DNA of 64,000 bases. Source: an uncultured Pseudomonadota bacterium. GTDB taxonomy: Bacteria; Pseudomonadota; Gammaproteobacteria; Steroidobacterales; Steroidobacteraceae. Positions 33,722 through 43,308 of the stretch are shown here, in pieces (position 1 is the stretch's first letter; every line of letters starts with the position of its first letter). The DNA is taken from contig CAILZL010000034.1 of assembly GCA_903838705.1 (NCBI GenBank), positions 1 through 64,000 on the forward strand. Reading direction: 5' to 3'. The translations under genes were made by a program, and so were the position numbers. A model generated the notes under the pieces. It made no database searches, was not told where the DNA came from, and saw nothing but the letters and a program-made list of their open reading frames with translations.

Positions 33722-35017
33722 ATGTCTATTTCATCGCAAGCCCCTTCCGGATCACTCGCACAGATCGGCGAGATTATGGAGCCGATCGGCCGTGCGGCGC
33801 TGGAAGCGGCCAGGCTGCTGGCACGAACCGATGCAGCAACCAAGAACCGTGCTTTACAGGCGACTGCGGTAGCGCTGAGGGCGCATAGTGCCGAGATTCT
33901 GGCAGCCAATGCCAGGGATATGGCATCGGCGCGCGAGCGCGGGTTGAGTAGTGCATTGCTGGATCGTCTGCTGCTGGACGGCAAGCGGGTAGAGGCTATG
34001 GCCAAAGGCGTGGAAGAAATCATCCAGCTGCCTGACCCCGTCGGAACAGTCATGGCTGAATGGACACGGCCGAATGGCATGAAGATTCAACGGGTTCGCG
34101 TTCCGCTGGGTGTAATCGGGATTATTTTTGAAAGCCGCCCCAATGTCACCGTGGATGCCGGTGCCCTGTGTCTGAAGTCCGGCAACGCGGCCATCCTGCG
34201 TGCTGGTTCAGAAAGCTATCACTCCAGCCGTGCTGTGCACGCCTGTCTGGTGGAAGGACTCAAAGCGGCGGGCTTGCCTGAAGCGGCGGTGCAGCTGGTG
34301 CCCACCACTGATCGTGCTGCGGTGGGCTATATGCTGTCGGGTATGGCTGATTACATTGATGTCATTGTGCCGCGCGGCGGCAAGAGCCTGATTCAGCGAG
34401 TGCAGCAGGATGCGCGGGTGCCGGTGATCGGGCATCTTGAAGGCAACTGCCATGTGTACGTTGATCGTGATGCCGATGTGAATATGGCCTGTGAAATCGT
34501 AAAGAACGCAAAGTTGCGTCGCACCGGTGTCTGTGGCGCTGCTGAGACTGTGCTGTTTGATCAGGCGGCAACAGTGCAGATGAATGCCGTGGTGAAAGTG
34601 CTGCTTGATGCCGGGTGTGAAGTGCGTGGTGACAACACTGTTCAGGCGGTAGATGCGCGTGTGAAAGCGGCCAGTGAGGAAGACTGGTACACCGAGTATC
34701 TGGACGCCATTATTTCGGCGCGAGTGGTAGATGGAGTGGATGCCGCTGTAGCGCACATCGGCAGGTATGGTTCTGCGCATACTGAATCCATTGTCACCAG
34801 TAATGCTCAGACTGCCGAACGGTTTTTAAATTCGGTGGACAGTGCGATCGTATTGCACAATGCCTCGACCCAGTTTGCGGATGGGGGGGAGTTTGGTATG
34901 GGTGCCGAGATCGGTATCTCAACAGACAAATTCCATGCGCGTGGGCCGGTCGGTGTTGAGCAATTGACCAGTTACAAATATGTGGTTCGGGGGTCGGGTC
35001 AGACCCGTCCCGGCTGA
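33722..35017 (+). CDS. proA: Gamma-glutamyl phosphate reductase
   Basis: Second step of proline synthesis: NADPH-dependent reduction of L-glutamate 5-phosphate to the semialdehyde. The 431 residues show the family blocks [35 protein letters not shown], the catalytic cysteine in [12 protein letters not shown] (~270), [20 protein letters not shown] and [13 protein letters not shown] near the C-terminus. Complete. It diverges from htpX and is followed by an OmpA-family gene; proB is not in the window. Confidence 0.95.
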   Translation: MSISSQAPSGSLAQIGEIMEPIGRAALEAARLLARTDAATKNRALQATAVALRAHSAEILAANARDMASARERGLSSALLDRLLLDGKRVEAMAKGVEEIIQLPDPVGTVMAEWTRPNGMKIQRVRVPLGVIGIIFESRPNVTVDAGALCLKSGNAAILRAGSESYHSSRAVHACLVEGLKAAGLPEAAVQLVPTTDRAAVGYMLSGMADYIDVIVPRGGKSLIQRVQQDARVPVIGHLEGNCHVYVDRDADVNMACEIVKNAKLRRTGVCGAAETVLFDQAATVQMNAVVKVLLDAGCEVRGDNTVQAVDARVKAASEEDWYTEYLDAIISARVVDGVDAAVAHIGRYGSAHTESIVTSNAQTAERFLNSVDSAIVLHNASTQFADGGEFGMGAEIGISTDKFHARGPVGVEQLTSYKYVVRGSGQTRPG

Positions 35018-35084
35018 TAGCGGGTATGTGCTGTTATGTATTGCCTAGATGAAGCTTATGGAACGATTCATGGAGTGCTGATTC

Positions 35085-36581
35085 ATGTTGTGTAGGCTGC
35101 AAGGGTGGGTGCTGTACCTGTGTGTGTTTTGGCAAGTGGTGATTCCGGTTCATGCCCAGGGCTTGCCAGGCAGGGATGAGCTTTTCGCGCCTCTGCAGGA
35201 ATCAATGACTCAGGCCCGAGCTGAGCGCGTGGAGCTGCTTGCGCCGGTCAGCTATGCGCGCGCCAGCGAAGCACTTGTTGAGCTGGAAAAATATTTTGCA
35301 GGTAAGCCAAAGGCTGATCGTTTGCTTAAAGATCAGGTAGCGGTGCAGCAGGCGATCAGCAAGACCCGGCAGATTGCAGCACAAAGCAGCAAGACGCTCA
35401 GTTCGGTTATCAAGGCTTATGACGATGCGCTGGTTGCGGGCGCGGTGCAGTCACAGGGCGAAGTGTGGAAGAAAGCTGAGCAACGCTTCCAGCAGGCCGT
35501 GGCAAGAGTTGAAAGTGATGATCTGGAGTCGGCGCGCAGCAAGGGTGCAGAAGCGGAAGTGTTATTGCGTGACGCAGAGCTTCAGGCCATCAAAGCCAGT
35601 GTGCTGGGAGTGGCGCGTGACTGGATCAGCAAGGCACAAGTCGCAAGAGCGCCAGAGCTGGCGCCACGGACGTTTACAGCCGCCCAGCAGCAGTTATCTC
35701 TTGCCGATCAGCAGCTGATGCGAAACCGCTATGAACTGGATGAATCGAAGCGTCTGGCGGCTCAGGCCGGCTATGAGGCCAGACACGCCATTTATCTGGC
35801 AGGGATGGTTGAGCGCGCTCAGGGCAAGGATGGTTTGAAGCAGCAGCTGGCAGAGGAGCAGTGGCTGGCACTTGAGCAGCCGGTACGTGAGCTTGCCGGA
35901 GCGCTAGAGGTGCCGGAGGCTTTTGATAAAGGAATGCTGCCCATCCTGCAGCAGATGCAGGAAAAAGTTAAGCTGCAACAGAACCAGTTGTTAAGTTCGC
36001 GCAACGCCATGACCGAACGTGAACAGGAGATCACCGAACTCAAAGGCACGATCAGTGAGTTGAACGCGGCCATTACCAAACTGGAATCAAGACTGGGCAG
36101 TGAGTCGGAAGAACGTCAGGCATTATTGAAACGGCTGAGTGGTCAGGAGCGCATACGCGAGAACATCAGTAAAATTGAAAGCATGTTTTCTGCTGACGAG
36201 GGGCGCATCTATCGCCATGGCAATCAGCTGGTCATGTCTCTGAATGCGATCAGCTTTCGCAGTGGTAAAAGTAATATTGAACCGGAAAGTTTTCCGTTGC
36301 TGGCCAAGGTTGGCGAGGCGCTAAGGCTGTTTCCAAGTGCCAGCCTGTCTGTTGAAGGTCATACGGACAGTGCCGGATCGGATTCAGCCAATCTTCTTTT
36401 ATCCCAGGATCGTGCCGACGCGGTGCGTCAGTATCTGATCTCCAATCTGGGTATCAGCGCGGAAAAAGTAGGTTCGGTTGGGTATGGCGAGTCCCGCCCC
36501 ATTGCAAGTAACGAAACTGAAGCCGGTCGGGCGCGTAACAGGCGCATAGAAGTGGTGATGAATCTTGATGTAACCGGCTGA
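35085..36581 (+). CDS. OmpA-domain envelope protein with coiled-coil N-terminus
   Basis: A 498-residue exported protein: signal peptide (LQGWVLYLCVFWQVVIPVHA), then a long alpha-helical Ala/Glu/Gln-rich region (~30-345) in the DUF4398 style. A strong coiled coil (LSSRNAMTEREQEITELKGT) precedes a C-terminal OmpA-like peptidoglycan-binding domain (~385-490) with LSVEGHTDSAGS and ARNRRIEVVMNL. Probably a periplasmic or outer-membrane tether. GGAG lies upstream of the ATG. Its partner, if any, is not evident. Confidence 0.82.
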   Translation: MLCRLQGWVLYLCVFWQVVIPVHAQGLPGRDELFAPLQESMTQARAERVELLAPVSYARASEALVELEKYFAGKPKADRLLKDQVAVQQAISKTRQIAAQSSKTLSSVIKAYDDALVAGAVQSQGEVWKKAEQRFQQAVARVESDDLESARSKGAEAEVLLRDAELQAIKASVLGVARDWISKAQVARAPELAPRTFTAAQQQLSLADQQLMRNRYELDESKRLAAQAGYEARHAIYLAGMVERAQGKDGLKQQLAEEQWLALEQPVRELAGALEVPEAFDKGMLPILQQMQEKVKLQQNQLLSSRNAMTEREQEITELKGTISELNAAITKLESRLGSESEERQALLKRLSGQERIRENISKIESMFSADEGRIYRHGNQLVMSLNAISFRSGKSNIEPESFPLLAKVGEALRLFPSASLSVEGHTDSAGSDSANLLLSQDRADAVRQYLISNLGISAEKVGSVGYGESRPIASNETEAGRARNRRIEVVMNLDVTG

Positions 36582-37113
36582 GCTCAATGTGGCTGTGGAT
36601 GTGATAAAGCTTTGATTCATTCCTTATAAGGCAGCCGCTTTTTTGTATGCCAGATAAGGCCGCTGAATGCCAGCAGGGAAACACGGTCTCCGGATGCAGG
36701 ATCAAGTTGGCCAATAGTGATCTATAGGATTAAGGAGGAAAGTGGATAGAGTTTTCATGGTGGATGCAATGCGTAATACTCCGGCTGCTGCCTGTTTCAT
36801 CGGGCTGGCAGGCTTGATCAGTATGCAGAGCTTTGGCTGTTTGTGGGTATTCAGATGCTTCTGGTGCTCAGGCGTGTAATTCAGGCAGTCTTGACAAGAA
36901 GTAACGTATCTTCACAGTTGTTCCTACTAGTATCCTGAATCAGAGTTGTGACTACGTCGTTAACGTCGCTGGGCAAGTAAGTTACATCGTGATCATGCTG
37001 AATTTGTGTGCAACGAGAGCTTGTTGATTGCTACAGTGTCTTGTTCATGCAGGGTGGCAGGCTTGCCAGTCGTGATGTTTTCAGAAAATGTTAAATCAGG
37101 TGTTATTAATTAA
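36582..37113. other. Long intergenic stretch before the YHYH gene
   Basis: About 530 bp. Apart from a small open frame with a consensus ribosome site (36742-36879), I see no gene, repeat or clear regulatory motif. The last ~230 bp are AT-richer and presumably carry the promoter of the YHYH gene. Confidence 0.45.
36742..36879 (+). CDS. Candidate 45-residue hydrophobic Cys-containing peptide
   Basis: A perfect AAGGAGG (36732-36738) precedes a GTG at 36742 by only three bases and an in-frame ATG at 36757 by 18. The frame encodes AACFIGLAGLISMQSFGCLW followed by VFRCFWCSGV and a stop: one hydrophobic helix with four cysteines. Start spacing is poor for either codon. No homologue is known to me; the Shine-Dalgarno is the main reason to list it. 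Confidence 0.25.
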   Translation: MDRVFMVDAMRNTPAAACFIGLAGLISMQSFGCLWVFRCFWCSGV

Positions 37114-38247
37114 ATGAGTAAACTTATTACATCCGTTCTTTCGGGTTTTGTTGGCCCTGCTGCGATTGCAGTGGCGGGGCTTTCAGTCGCCGCACTTTCG
37201 CTACCGGCAAGTGCGCAAAAGGTTGAAGGTGCCGGAACGATTGCTCCTGCTGCCCGCTGTGCTGCTATCAAGAAGTCCATCGATGATGCCGGATTCGGCA
37301 ACAAGGTGACTGTGAACTGCGATGATCCGAAATATGCTAAGGTTTTCAGTGACACCTATCCGGATCATCCTCTGATGAACGGCATTACCGGAACCAACGA
37401 TCAGGTGCCTATTCCGGCTCCAGGTTACAGCTCGCCTATCACGCTCTCACCGAGCAGAAATGCCAAGCCTGTATCCATCGATGCCGCCCTCGGTGTGGCC
37501 GTCAATGGTGTGCCAATCTACGATTACACCTCACAGGGTGACGATGATCTTTACAAGTATGACCCCAAGGCGGATACCTTGTTGACAGGTGAACTCGATA
37601 TTTGTGGTGGTCACTCGGGACGCGGTGATGACTATCACTATCATGTCGCACCTAAGTGCATGATGGAAGCCATGAAAAACAAGAGTAATCCGGCTGCGAT
37701 CATCGGCTGGGCATTTGATGGTTATCCTATCTACGGCAACACGAATCCTGATGGATCAGCTATTGCCAAGGGTAAGCTGGATGTATGTAATGGCCAGCCT
37801 GATCCTGTATTCGGCATGCGCTATCACACCTCTGTCACACCGCCTTACATCATTCAGTGTCTGGACGGAAATTTCGACATGAGCATGGCTGCACATGTGC
37901 CGCCGATGACCAATATTGCCGGTGGTGGAAAAATTACCGGAAGAAAACCAGCTGGTGGCGTGAAAGACTTGAAACTGGTTGAGTCTAGCGATGGTTCGCG
38001 CATCATGACTTACGTATGGCAGGGTAAGACCTATTCATTCAAATATAAGCCGGCGGCTCAGGCTAATTGCTGGGACTTCACCGAAGATTCATTCACCACC
38101 GGTGGCAAGGCTGTGAACAGCATTTACTGCCGTACTGGTAGCTACGTGGGCGGACCTCCAGGCGGTGGCATGGGTGGTGGCATGGGCGCTGACGGTATGG
38201 CTGCCGATGGAATGGGCGGCGGTATGGGTGGTGCCGGTCCGCAGTGA
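37114..38247 (+). CDS. Secreted YHYH-domain protein
   Basis: A 377-residue exported protein: signal peptide ending SVAALSLPASAQ, a YHYH domain (~100-290) containing the name-giving GRGDDYHYHVAPKCM, IIGWAFDGYPIYGN and GMRYHTSVTPPYIIQC, and six or more cysteines likely paired as disulfides. The C-terminal ~30 residues are a Gly/Met-rich low-complexity tail (GGGMGGGMGADGMAADGMGG). The clustered His/Tyr residues and Met-rich end suggest metal, perhaps copper, binding, but family function is not established. Its stop overlaps the next gene by four bases, so the two products probably work together. Confidence 0.85.
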   Translation: MSKLITSVLSGFVGPAAIAVAGLSVAALSLPASAQKVEGAGTIAPAARCAAIKKSIDDAGFGNKVTVNCDDPKYAKVFSDTYPDHPLMNGITGTNDQVPIPAPGYSSPITLSPSRNAKPVSIDAALGVAVNGVPIYDYTSQGDDDLYKYDPKADTLLTGELDICGGHSGRGDDYHYHVAPKCMMEAMKNKSNPAAIIGWAFDGYPIYGNTNPDGSAIAKGKLDVCNGQPDPVFGMRYHTSVTPPYIIQCLDGNFDMSMAAHVPPMTNIAGGGKITGRKPAGGVKDLKLVESSDGSRIMTYVWQGKTYSFKYKPAAQANCWDFTEDSFTTGGKAVNSIYCRTGSYVGGPPGGGMGGGMGADGMAADGMGGGMGGAGPQ

Positions 38248-38816
38248 GCACCAGAAGAAGGCTTGCTCTTGTACTGCCAATCCTGCTCTTTGCAATTCAG
38301 CTGAGAGCAGAGGTTGGCGCACATACTTTAAACGCGAATACAGCGCGCGTGACCTTGCGCGACGATCATATTGAAGTCGCGCTGGAAATGGATTTGCTTA
38401 CTATGATCAGCTTGGTCAGTCCAAAACACCCGGATCCGACTGAACTGGCGGTCGCAGATGAAAAGACACTCGGGTTGGCAGTACAGCAGACCAGAGACCT
38501 CCTGCAGTCGGGTAGTCACTTGGCTGTAAACGGGATTGCCAACCCATTGGTTGTAACTGCTTTCCCCTCAGCTAATGAAGTGCGATTTCTGGCTGCTTAT
38601 GCATCCGCGAACCAGCAGGCTTCTCACGAGCCAGTCGCCCTGCGGCTGGAAACCCCCAAGCCTGCCAGTGGTGCACGCAATATCACGTTGACCTTGCCCA
38701 AGGAGGCAGGTTCTGTCCTGATTACTTTTATTCAACCGGCGACCAGATTGGCCGGGCCGGGTGAGCGTGTTGCATTTCCTGTTCTGGCGCCTCAATCAGT
38801 ATCTGCCAACAAATAA
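38244..38816 (+). CDS. Secreted hypothetical protein coupled to YHYH gene
   Basis: A 190-residue exported protein of no family I recognise. GTG start at 38244 within GTGA of the YHYH stop, so translational coupling is expected. Signal peptide STRRRLALVLPILLFAIQLR then AEVGAHTLN. The mature part looks beta-rich (ARVTLRDDHIEVALEMDLLT; PVALRLETPKP; ARNITLTLPKEAGSVLITFI) and has no cysteines. The HTLNANTARVTLRDDHIEV stretch resembles secreted domains that begin with a His after cleavage, but that is a loose likeness. Likely a partner of the YHYH protein. Confidence 0.65.
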   Translation: MSTRRRLALVLPILLFAIQLRAEVGAHTLNANTARVTLRDDHIEVALEMDLLTMISLVSPKHPDPTELAVADEKTLGLAVQQTRDLLQSGSHLAVNGIANPLVVTAFPSANEVRFLAAYASANQQASHEPVALRLETPKPASGARNITLTLPKEAGSVLITFIQPATRLAGPGERVAFPVLAPQSVSANK

Positions 38817-39097
38817 GTAACCGCAGAGTTGTCGCGGGGTGTACAGGTTCCGTTCAGTTTCAGCTCAGCCAGTACCTGCCAGAATTGTTTCGCTTTCTAT
38901 TTGCTATGCTCTAAGTGCTTCCTTAGGTATTCAGGTCTGTAATAATGGATCAGAATGATTGTGGGTGCAGCAGTCAGGGGCAGGGGGTGCCGTTGTGGAA
39001 GCGGGCATCCAGGCTAACATTTGATTCCTTTCTGGAGCGCGTTGTACGACGCGAGCAATTAGGCACTCGTTGCCTGGTGATTTTTCTGGATGAAACA

Positions 39098-41176
39098 ATG
39101 AAAATAATTTCAGCGAGTTTGTATTCGTTGATGGCTTTTGCTGTGGTGAGCGGAAACGCTCTTGCTCAGCAGTCAGGCAGCAATTTACCGGATGCATTCA
39201 AGGGTATTGTGGTTGCCAAAACATCCGTTGCGCCCCCCGATGCATTCATGTACGCCGCCCGTCCGGAGTTCAGTCAACCCAGCTTGTCGCCACTGGGGAC
39301 GCGTGTGGCACTCATCAGTCGTCAGGACAACAGCGTGTCCACCTTGGCGGTGCTGGATATTTCCGGCAAAACGGTGACACCGATCTTCAAGCTGGAAATC
39401 CCCTATATGAAGTCGGTCAGAACTTACGGGTGGGCGAGTGAAGATAAATTAGTGGTATGGGCTGAAATAAATAATACGGCAAACAGTTCTGATGAGAATC
39501 CTCGCCCCAGTCTCTATATCGCGCGACTGGATCTGAAAACCAAGACAGTATCTGAGCGAGTGCAAAGCACGCAGATTTCTTCAGATCTAGTGCGTGCTCC
39601 ATGGCGTGATCCAAATCATGTGTTGATCAGCGAGTGTTATCAGAAACAGCCTGTGAAGTCCAAAACCCGTCTTGATGAGGGTGATTTCAACATGACGAAT
39701 TCTGACACCCTGCCAATCAATACCAACTACTGCAAGCTTCTTGACTGGGATCTTGAAACGAACAAGGCCAGTAGTTACGGAAAGGCTGTCTATGGTTATC
39801 CAATACGTTTCCTTGCTGACCGGGCCGGCAGCAAGATGTTCTATGAGGTTCGTAAGCTGGGTGGAGTGATGATGCATGCCAGCTGGGATGCCAAAGGCAA
39901 TAAATGGTTGCCAGCAGAAAACAAGAACACTGTTGAGCTACAGGAGATTTGGGATTCAAGTGAACTGGACTATCCGGACATCTGGGCGAAGATTCACAAG
40001 TTGCTGCCAGATCGTATTAATCCAGCAGGCAGTGTTGTCAAGACTTCCGGCATGGGGCAGCCACTGGGAGTACAGTTCAGTTCTCCCGATTTGCGGTTTG
40101 GTCCATTTGATGGGGACTCGCGTATTGCTCAGGACATGCTCACTGCCACCTTTGCACACTACAAAATTTTTGCAGGTTCAACCATCAAGTGGCTGGGTGC
40201 AACGGATGATCGTGGTGTCATTCTTTTTTCAGTGGAGAGCGCAATAAATCCTGGTACCTACTATGTCTGGCATCGAACTGACAATACTATCGCACGCGTC
40301 ACCAACATGCGTACGCTCAATGAGCAGACGCTTGGTGAGACTTATATGGAACCGGGCTGGTTACCGAAATATCTGCCTGTCGCTGTTACTCCTGCAAGGA
40401 ATACAGCGCAGAGTAAGGGCATGGTACTCATGCCAATGGTGGTTGATGATGAGGCTGCGGCTGCAGAGCTGCATACAGTCAACCTCACGGCTGAGTGGTT
40501 TGCTGTAAATGGTCTGACAGTAGTACGTGTCCCGGTCGGATTGCCTGCGGCTTCAGGAAAAGCTGAGAGTGGTGATGTATGGCGCAAGCAGATTGCGCAG
40601 CGAATTGCAGTGGTCGCGCGAAATGTTCGAAAGGAATTCAATCTGGAGGAATATGGACCCGCATGTGTCTACGGCAAGGACAGTGCTGCTTATGCGGCAC
40701 TGGCTGCAGTTGCATATGGCAGTTCATTAAGCTGCGCGATTGCGTTTAACGCAAAACTGGATCCGAAGCTGTTTGCTGAGCCTTATCCACGAATTAACTC
40801 TTCGGGCAAGGCGGCCTATCTTGTTAATGAAAATATTGATCTGCGTCTCTGGGCAAGAATGTATGGCACCAATCAGCTGACAGGTACGCCTGGTACATGG
40901 TCTTACCCGTCAAACACTGATGTGATGGTTGGTTACGAGATGTTTGATGATCATCGTGAGCTTTCACCTTTTGATGGGGGATTGGCCGAGGCTGTCAGCA
41001 ACACAGGCGGCAAGGTTACACGTTACACAGTCAATCTGAATTCCAGCCTCGCTGACAAGTGGTTGAGTGCCCAGTATGAGGCCATGGTGTCGTTCATCCT
41101 GCCTCCGGATTTCGGCAAGAAAGTTGGTAAGGTATTTGTCAGTGATGTGGACGATAAAGTAGAGACCGATAAGTAA
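39098..41176 (+). CDS. S9 peptidase-like exported protein, catalytic residues apparently lost
   Basis: A 692-residue exported protein: signal peptide MKIISASLYSLMAFAVVSGN then ALAQQ, a beta-propeller-like region (~50-420, with SPLGTRVALISRQDNSVSTL) and a C-terminal part laid out like an S9 prolyl-oligopeptidase hydrolase. Where active members read GxSYGGYAAL, this one reads GKDSAAYAAL, putting Asp528 at the nucleophile position. Where they end in DHWL, it reads DKWLS (Lys654 for the catalytic His). A serine one position off (Ser529) is present. I infer a non-catalytic binding protein, by eye alignment only. The ATG at 39098 starts the signal peptide; the open frame extends to 38945. The LVIVD-repeat gene follows after 14 bp, so the two are likely co-transcribed. 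Confidence 0.6.
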   Translation: MKIISASLYSLMAFAVVSGNALAQQSGSNLPDAFKGIVVAKTSVAPPDAFMYAARPEFSQPSLSPLGTRVALISRQDNSVSTLAVLDISGKTVTPIFKLEIPYMKSVRTYGWASEDKLVVWAEINNTANSSDENPRPSLYIARLDLKTKTVSERVQSTQISSDLVRAPWRDPNHVLISECYQKQPVKSKTRLDEGDFNMTNSDTLPINTNYCKLLDWDLETNKASSYGKAVYGYPIRFLADRAGSKMFYEVRKLGGVMMHASWDAKGNKWLPAENKNTVELQEIWDSSELDYPDIWAKIHKLLPDRINPAGSVVKTSGMGQPLGVQFSSPDLRFGPFDGDSRIAQDMLTATFAHYKIFAGSTIKWLGATDDRGVILFSVESAINPGTYYVWHRTDNTIARVTNMRTLNEQTLGETYMEPGWLPKYLPVAVTPARNTAQSKGMVLMPMVVDDEAAAAELHTVNLTAEWFAVNGLTVVRVPVGLPAASGKAESGDVWRKQIAQRIAVVARNVRKEFNLEEYGPACVYGKDSAAYAALAAVAYGSSLSCAIAFNAKLDPKLFAEPYPRINSSGKAAYLVNENIDLRLWARMYGTNQLTGTPGTWSYPSNTDVMVGYEMFDDHRELSPFDGGLAEAVSNTGGKVTRYTVNLNSSLADKWLSAQYEAMVSFILPPDFGKKVGKVFVSDVDDKVETDK

Positions 41177-41190
41177 ACTGGAGACGCTCT

Positions 41191-42519
41191 ATGCATCACT
41201 TAAGACTGTTTCAAAATAAATCTGGCAATGCAAACCGCGTTGGCTGCATTTTTCTGTCTTTAATGTTCGGCTTCCAGTCCATCAGTTTTGCTGCTGCCAT
41301 GCCAGATGTGGTCAATCTGCGGGTGGTGGGTCACAGCGATATCAATGGCGCCGGCAAGGGCGGTGAAGGGCTGGCACTCAAGCAATATGGCACCAGAACA
41401 GTTCTGTTTCTGGCTCATGAATCTGGCCCGCAGTGTTTCAGTGTCATTGACGTCACTGTTCCTGCAAAGCCTGTTGTGTTGAAGCAGATTCCCGTTGAAG
41501 CCGAATTTATTCGCTGTAACTCGCTGGGGTTGAGTGGCAATGTTCTCGTAGTTGCAAGGCAAAGCCTCACAGTCGGGCAACCTTACGGCGGCATCAAGAC
41601 ATATGATGTCAGTGATGCGAGCAATCCTCAGCTGTTGTCATACATGGATCTCACAGGGCCGAATTCTCGGGGCACTCACTATCTGACATTCACCGATGGA
41701 AAGTACGCCTATCTGGCTACCGGGGCGAAGGACTTTGTGCCCAAGAATCCGCTGGACGATCAGATGCTGATGATTGTTGATATGCAGGATCCGAAAGTCC
41801 CGAAGGAGGCGGGGCGATGGTGGTTGCCGGGCACCCGAGTAGGGGATGAGGCGCCCGCACCTGCTCGAGTCAAACCTTTTGATAGTGGTTTTCGCCTGCA
41901 CACTCTGCTGGTACCGGCTGAGCGGCCGGACCGGGCATATGTTGGCTGGATTGATGGTGGAATTGTTGTGCTGGATATCGCAGACAAGTCCAGGCCGAAG
42001 GAAGTGTCGCGGATTTCATGGCAGTCCTTGAATGAAGGTTTTATCCATACGGTATTACCGATTCTGGATCGAGGCCTTCTGGTTGCGTCTCAGGAGTCGA
42101 CCAAGGACGAGTGTGCCGATTGGCCCATGCGTATCACCCTGCTTGATATTCAGAATGAAGATCATCCATTTCCATTATCCACGTTACCTGTGCCCGCCAA
42201 TTTTTCCTCCTTGTGCAAAGGAAATGGTCGGTTCGGTGCGCACAACATCAATCTGAACAACATGCCGGATGTGTCTCGTGTATTGAAGAACACGGTGGTG
42301 ACCGCGCAGTTTGCCGGCGGCTTACGTATTTATTCCATCAAGGATCCGCATAACCCGGTTGAGATTGCGCACTTTACTCCCAAGGTGCCTGGCAACAAGG
42401 GTGAGTCAATACAGATGAATGACCTGATTGTTGGCAAGAATGGTCTGATTTACGCCAATGACAGATTTACGGGTGGCCTGTTCATTCTGGAGTACACCGG
42501 CAAGACGCCCCTGAATTAG
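41191..42519 (+). CDS. Secreted LVIVD-repeat beta-propeller protein
   Basis: A 442-residue exported protein: leader with hydrophobic core VGCIFLSLMFGFQSISFAAA, then repeated blades with the LVIVD-like pattern (CFSVIDVTVPAKPVVLKQIP; GIKTYDVSDASNPQLLSYMD; MLMIVDMQDPKVPKEAGRWW; GGIVVLDIADKSRPKEVSRI; GLRIYSIKDPHNPVEIAHFT). These repeats form surface or periplasmic beta-propellers of unknown ligand. GGAG eight bases before the ATG. It lies 14 bp behind the S9-like gene; both are propeller-containing secreted proteins, suggesting a shared complex. Confidence 0.8.
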   Translation: MHHLRLFQNKSGNANRVGCIFLSLMFGFQSISFAAAMPDVVNLRVVGHSDINGAGKGGEGLALKQYGTRTVLFLAHESGPQCFSVIDVTVPAKPVVLKQIPVEAEFIRCNSLGLSGNVLVVARQSLTVGQPYGGIKTYDVSDASNPQLLSYMDLTGPNSRGTHYLTFTDGKYAYLATGAKDFVPKNPLDDQMLMIVDMQDPKVPKEAGRWWLPGTRVGDEAPAPARVKPFDSGFRLHTLLVPAERPDRAYVGWIDGGIVVLDIADKSRPKEVSRISWQSLNEGFIHTVLPILDRGLLVASQESTKDECADWPMRITLLDIQNEDHPFPLSTLPVPANFSSLCKGNGRFGAHNINLNNMPDVSRVLKNTVVTAQFAGGLRIYSIKDPHNPVEIAHFTPKVPGNKGESIQMNDLIVGKNGLIYANDRFTGGLFILEYTGKTPLN

Positions 42520-42557
42520 CGGGGTTGTTGTTGAGGATATGCGGCGGTTTGCGATTT

Positions 42558-43001
42558 TCATTCCGATCTGGTTCTGGTTCGAGTCTCACAATTGATCCAG
42601 CCGGAATCGCCGCTTGCATAGTGCTCCTTTTTCCAGATGGGGACGCGCTGTTTTATTTCATCAATGATGTAACGACAGGCTGAAAAGGCGGCGTCGCGAT
42701 GAGCGGCGCTGACGCCAACCCAGATGGCCATATCGCCAATTTCCAGCAGGCCGACCCGATGTATGCAGGCTGCGCCGATAATGGCAAAGCGCTGCATCGC
42801 TTCATCCATGATGAGCAACCCTTCTTTAATGGCAAGTTCAGGGAACGCCTCGTACTCCAGCTGTACAACGGTTTGTCCTTCGTTGTGATTTCGCACCCGG
42901 CCTTCAAAAGCTACAAAGCCACCTGCGGCGGGATGATTGAGCGTGGCTTGCAATGCAGCAGGGTCTATCGGTGTGTCGCAGAAACTGAATGCGCCGGGCA
43001 T
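42558..43001 (-). CDS. moaE: Molybdopterin synthase catalytic subunit
   Basis: Large subunit of molybdopterin synthase, converting precursor Z (cyclic pyranopterin monophosphate) to molybdopterin using sulfur from MoaD. The 147 residues include GGFVAFEGRVRNHNEGQ, YEAFPELAIKE, IHRVGLLEIGDMAIWVGVSA and the catalytic Lys region VPIWKKEHYASGDSGWI. Last gene of the five-gene leftward molybdopterin operon, three bp after moaD. Confidence 0.93.
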   Translation of the reverse strand: MPGAFSFCDTPIDPAALQATLNHPAAGGFVAFEGRVRNHNEGQTVVQLEYEAFPELAIKEGLLIMDEAMQRFAIIGAACIHRVGLLEIGDMAIWVGVSAAHRDAAFSACRYIIDEIKQRVPIWKKEHYASGDSGWINCETRTRTRSE

Positions 43002-43004
43002 GCT

Positions 43005-43289
43005 TTAACCCCCTGCTACAGGTGGGATGAATGCCACGGCATCGCCTGATTTGAGTTGCCGGTCCCAGTCGCAGAATTCATTATTGATTGCCGCTTTTGT
43101 CTGCGAGGTGGTCAGCTCGAAGCCGTAGCGCTGCTGCAGTTCAGCATACAGCTCCGCCGCGGTAGTGGCGCTGGATAACAGCACTTCGCTACGCTTGCCA
43201 GCCTGCTCACGAAAGATCGCAAAGTACTGCAATTGCAATGAAAGCAGGGTTGCAGGCGGATTTACGCTGTCTTTCTGAATTGGGTGCAT
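43005..43289 (-). CDS. moaD: Molybdopterin synthase sulfur-carrier subunit
   Basis: Ubiquitin-fold sulfur carrier of 94 residues. The C-terminal Gly-Gly (FIPPVAGG), which becomes a thiocarboxylate, is present, and LQLQYFAIFREQAGK and GDAVAFIPPVAGG are typical. I chose the ATG at 43289, which lies 20 bp after the moaC stop; an in-frame GTG at 43346 would overlap moaC by 38 bp and add an atypical N-terminus. moaE follows directly. Confidence 0.9.
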   Translation of the reverse strand: MHPIQKDSVNPPATLLSLQLQYFAIFREQAGKRSEVLLSSATTAAELYAELQQRYGFELTTSQTKAAINNEFCDWDRQLKSGDAVAFIPPVAGG

Positions 43290-43308
43290 GGGTAATCGGT
43301 TGGGTCGT

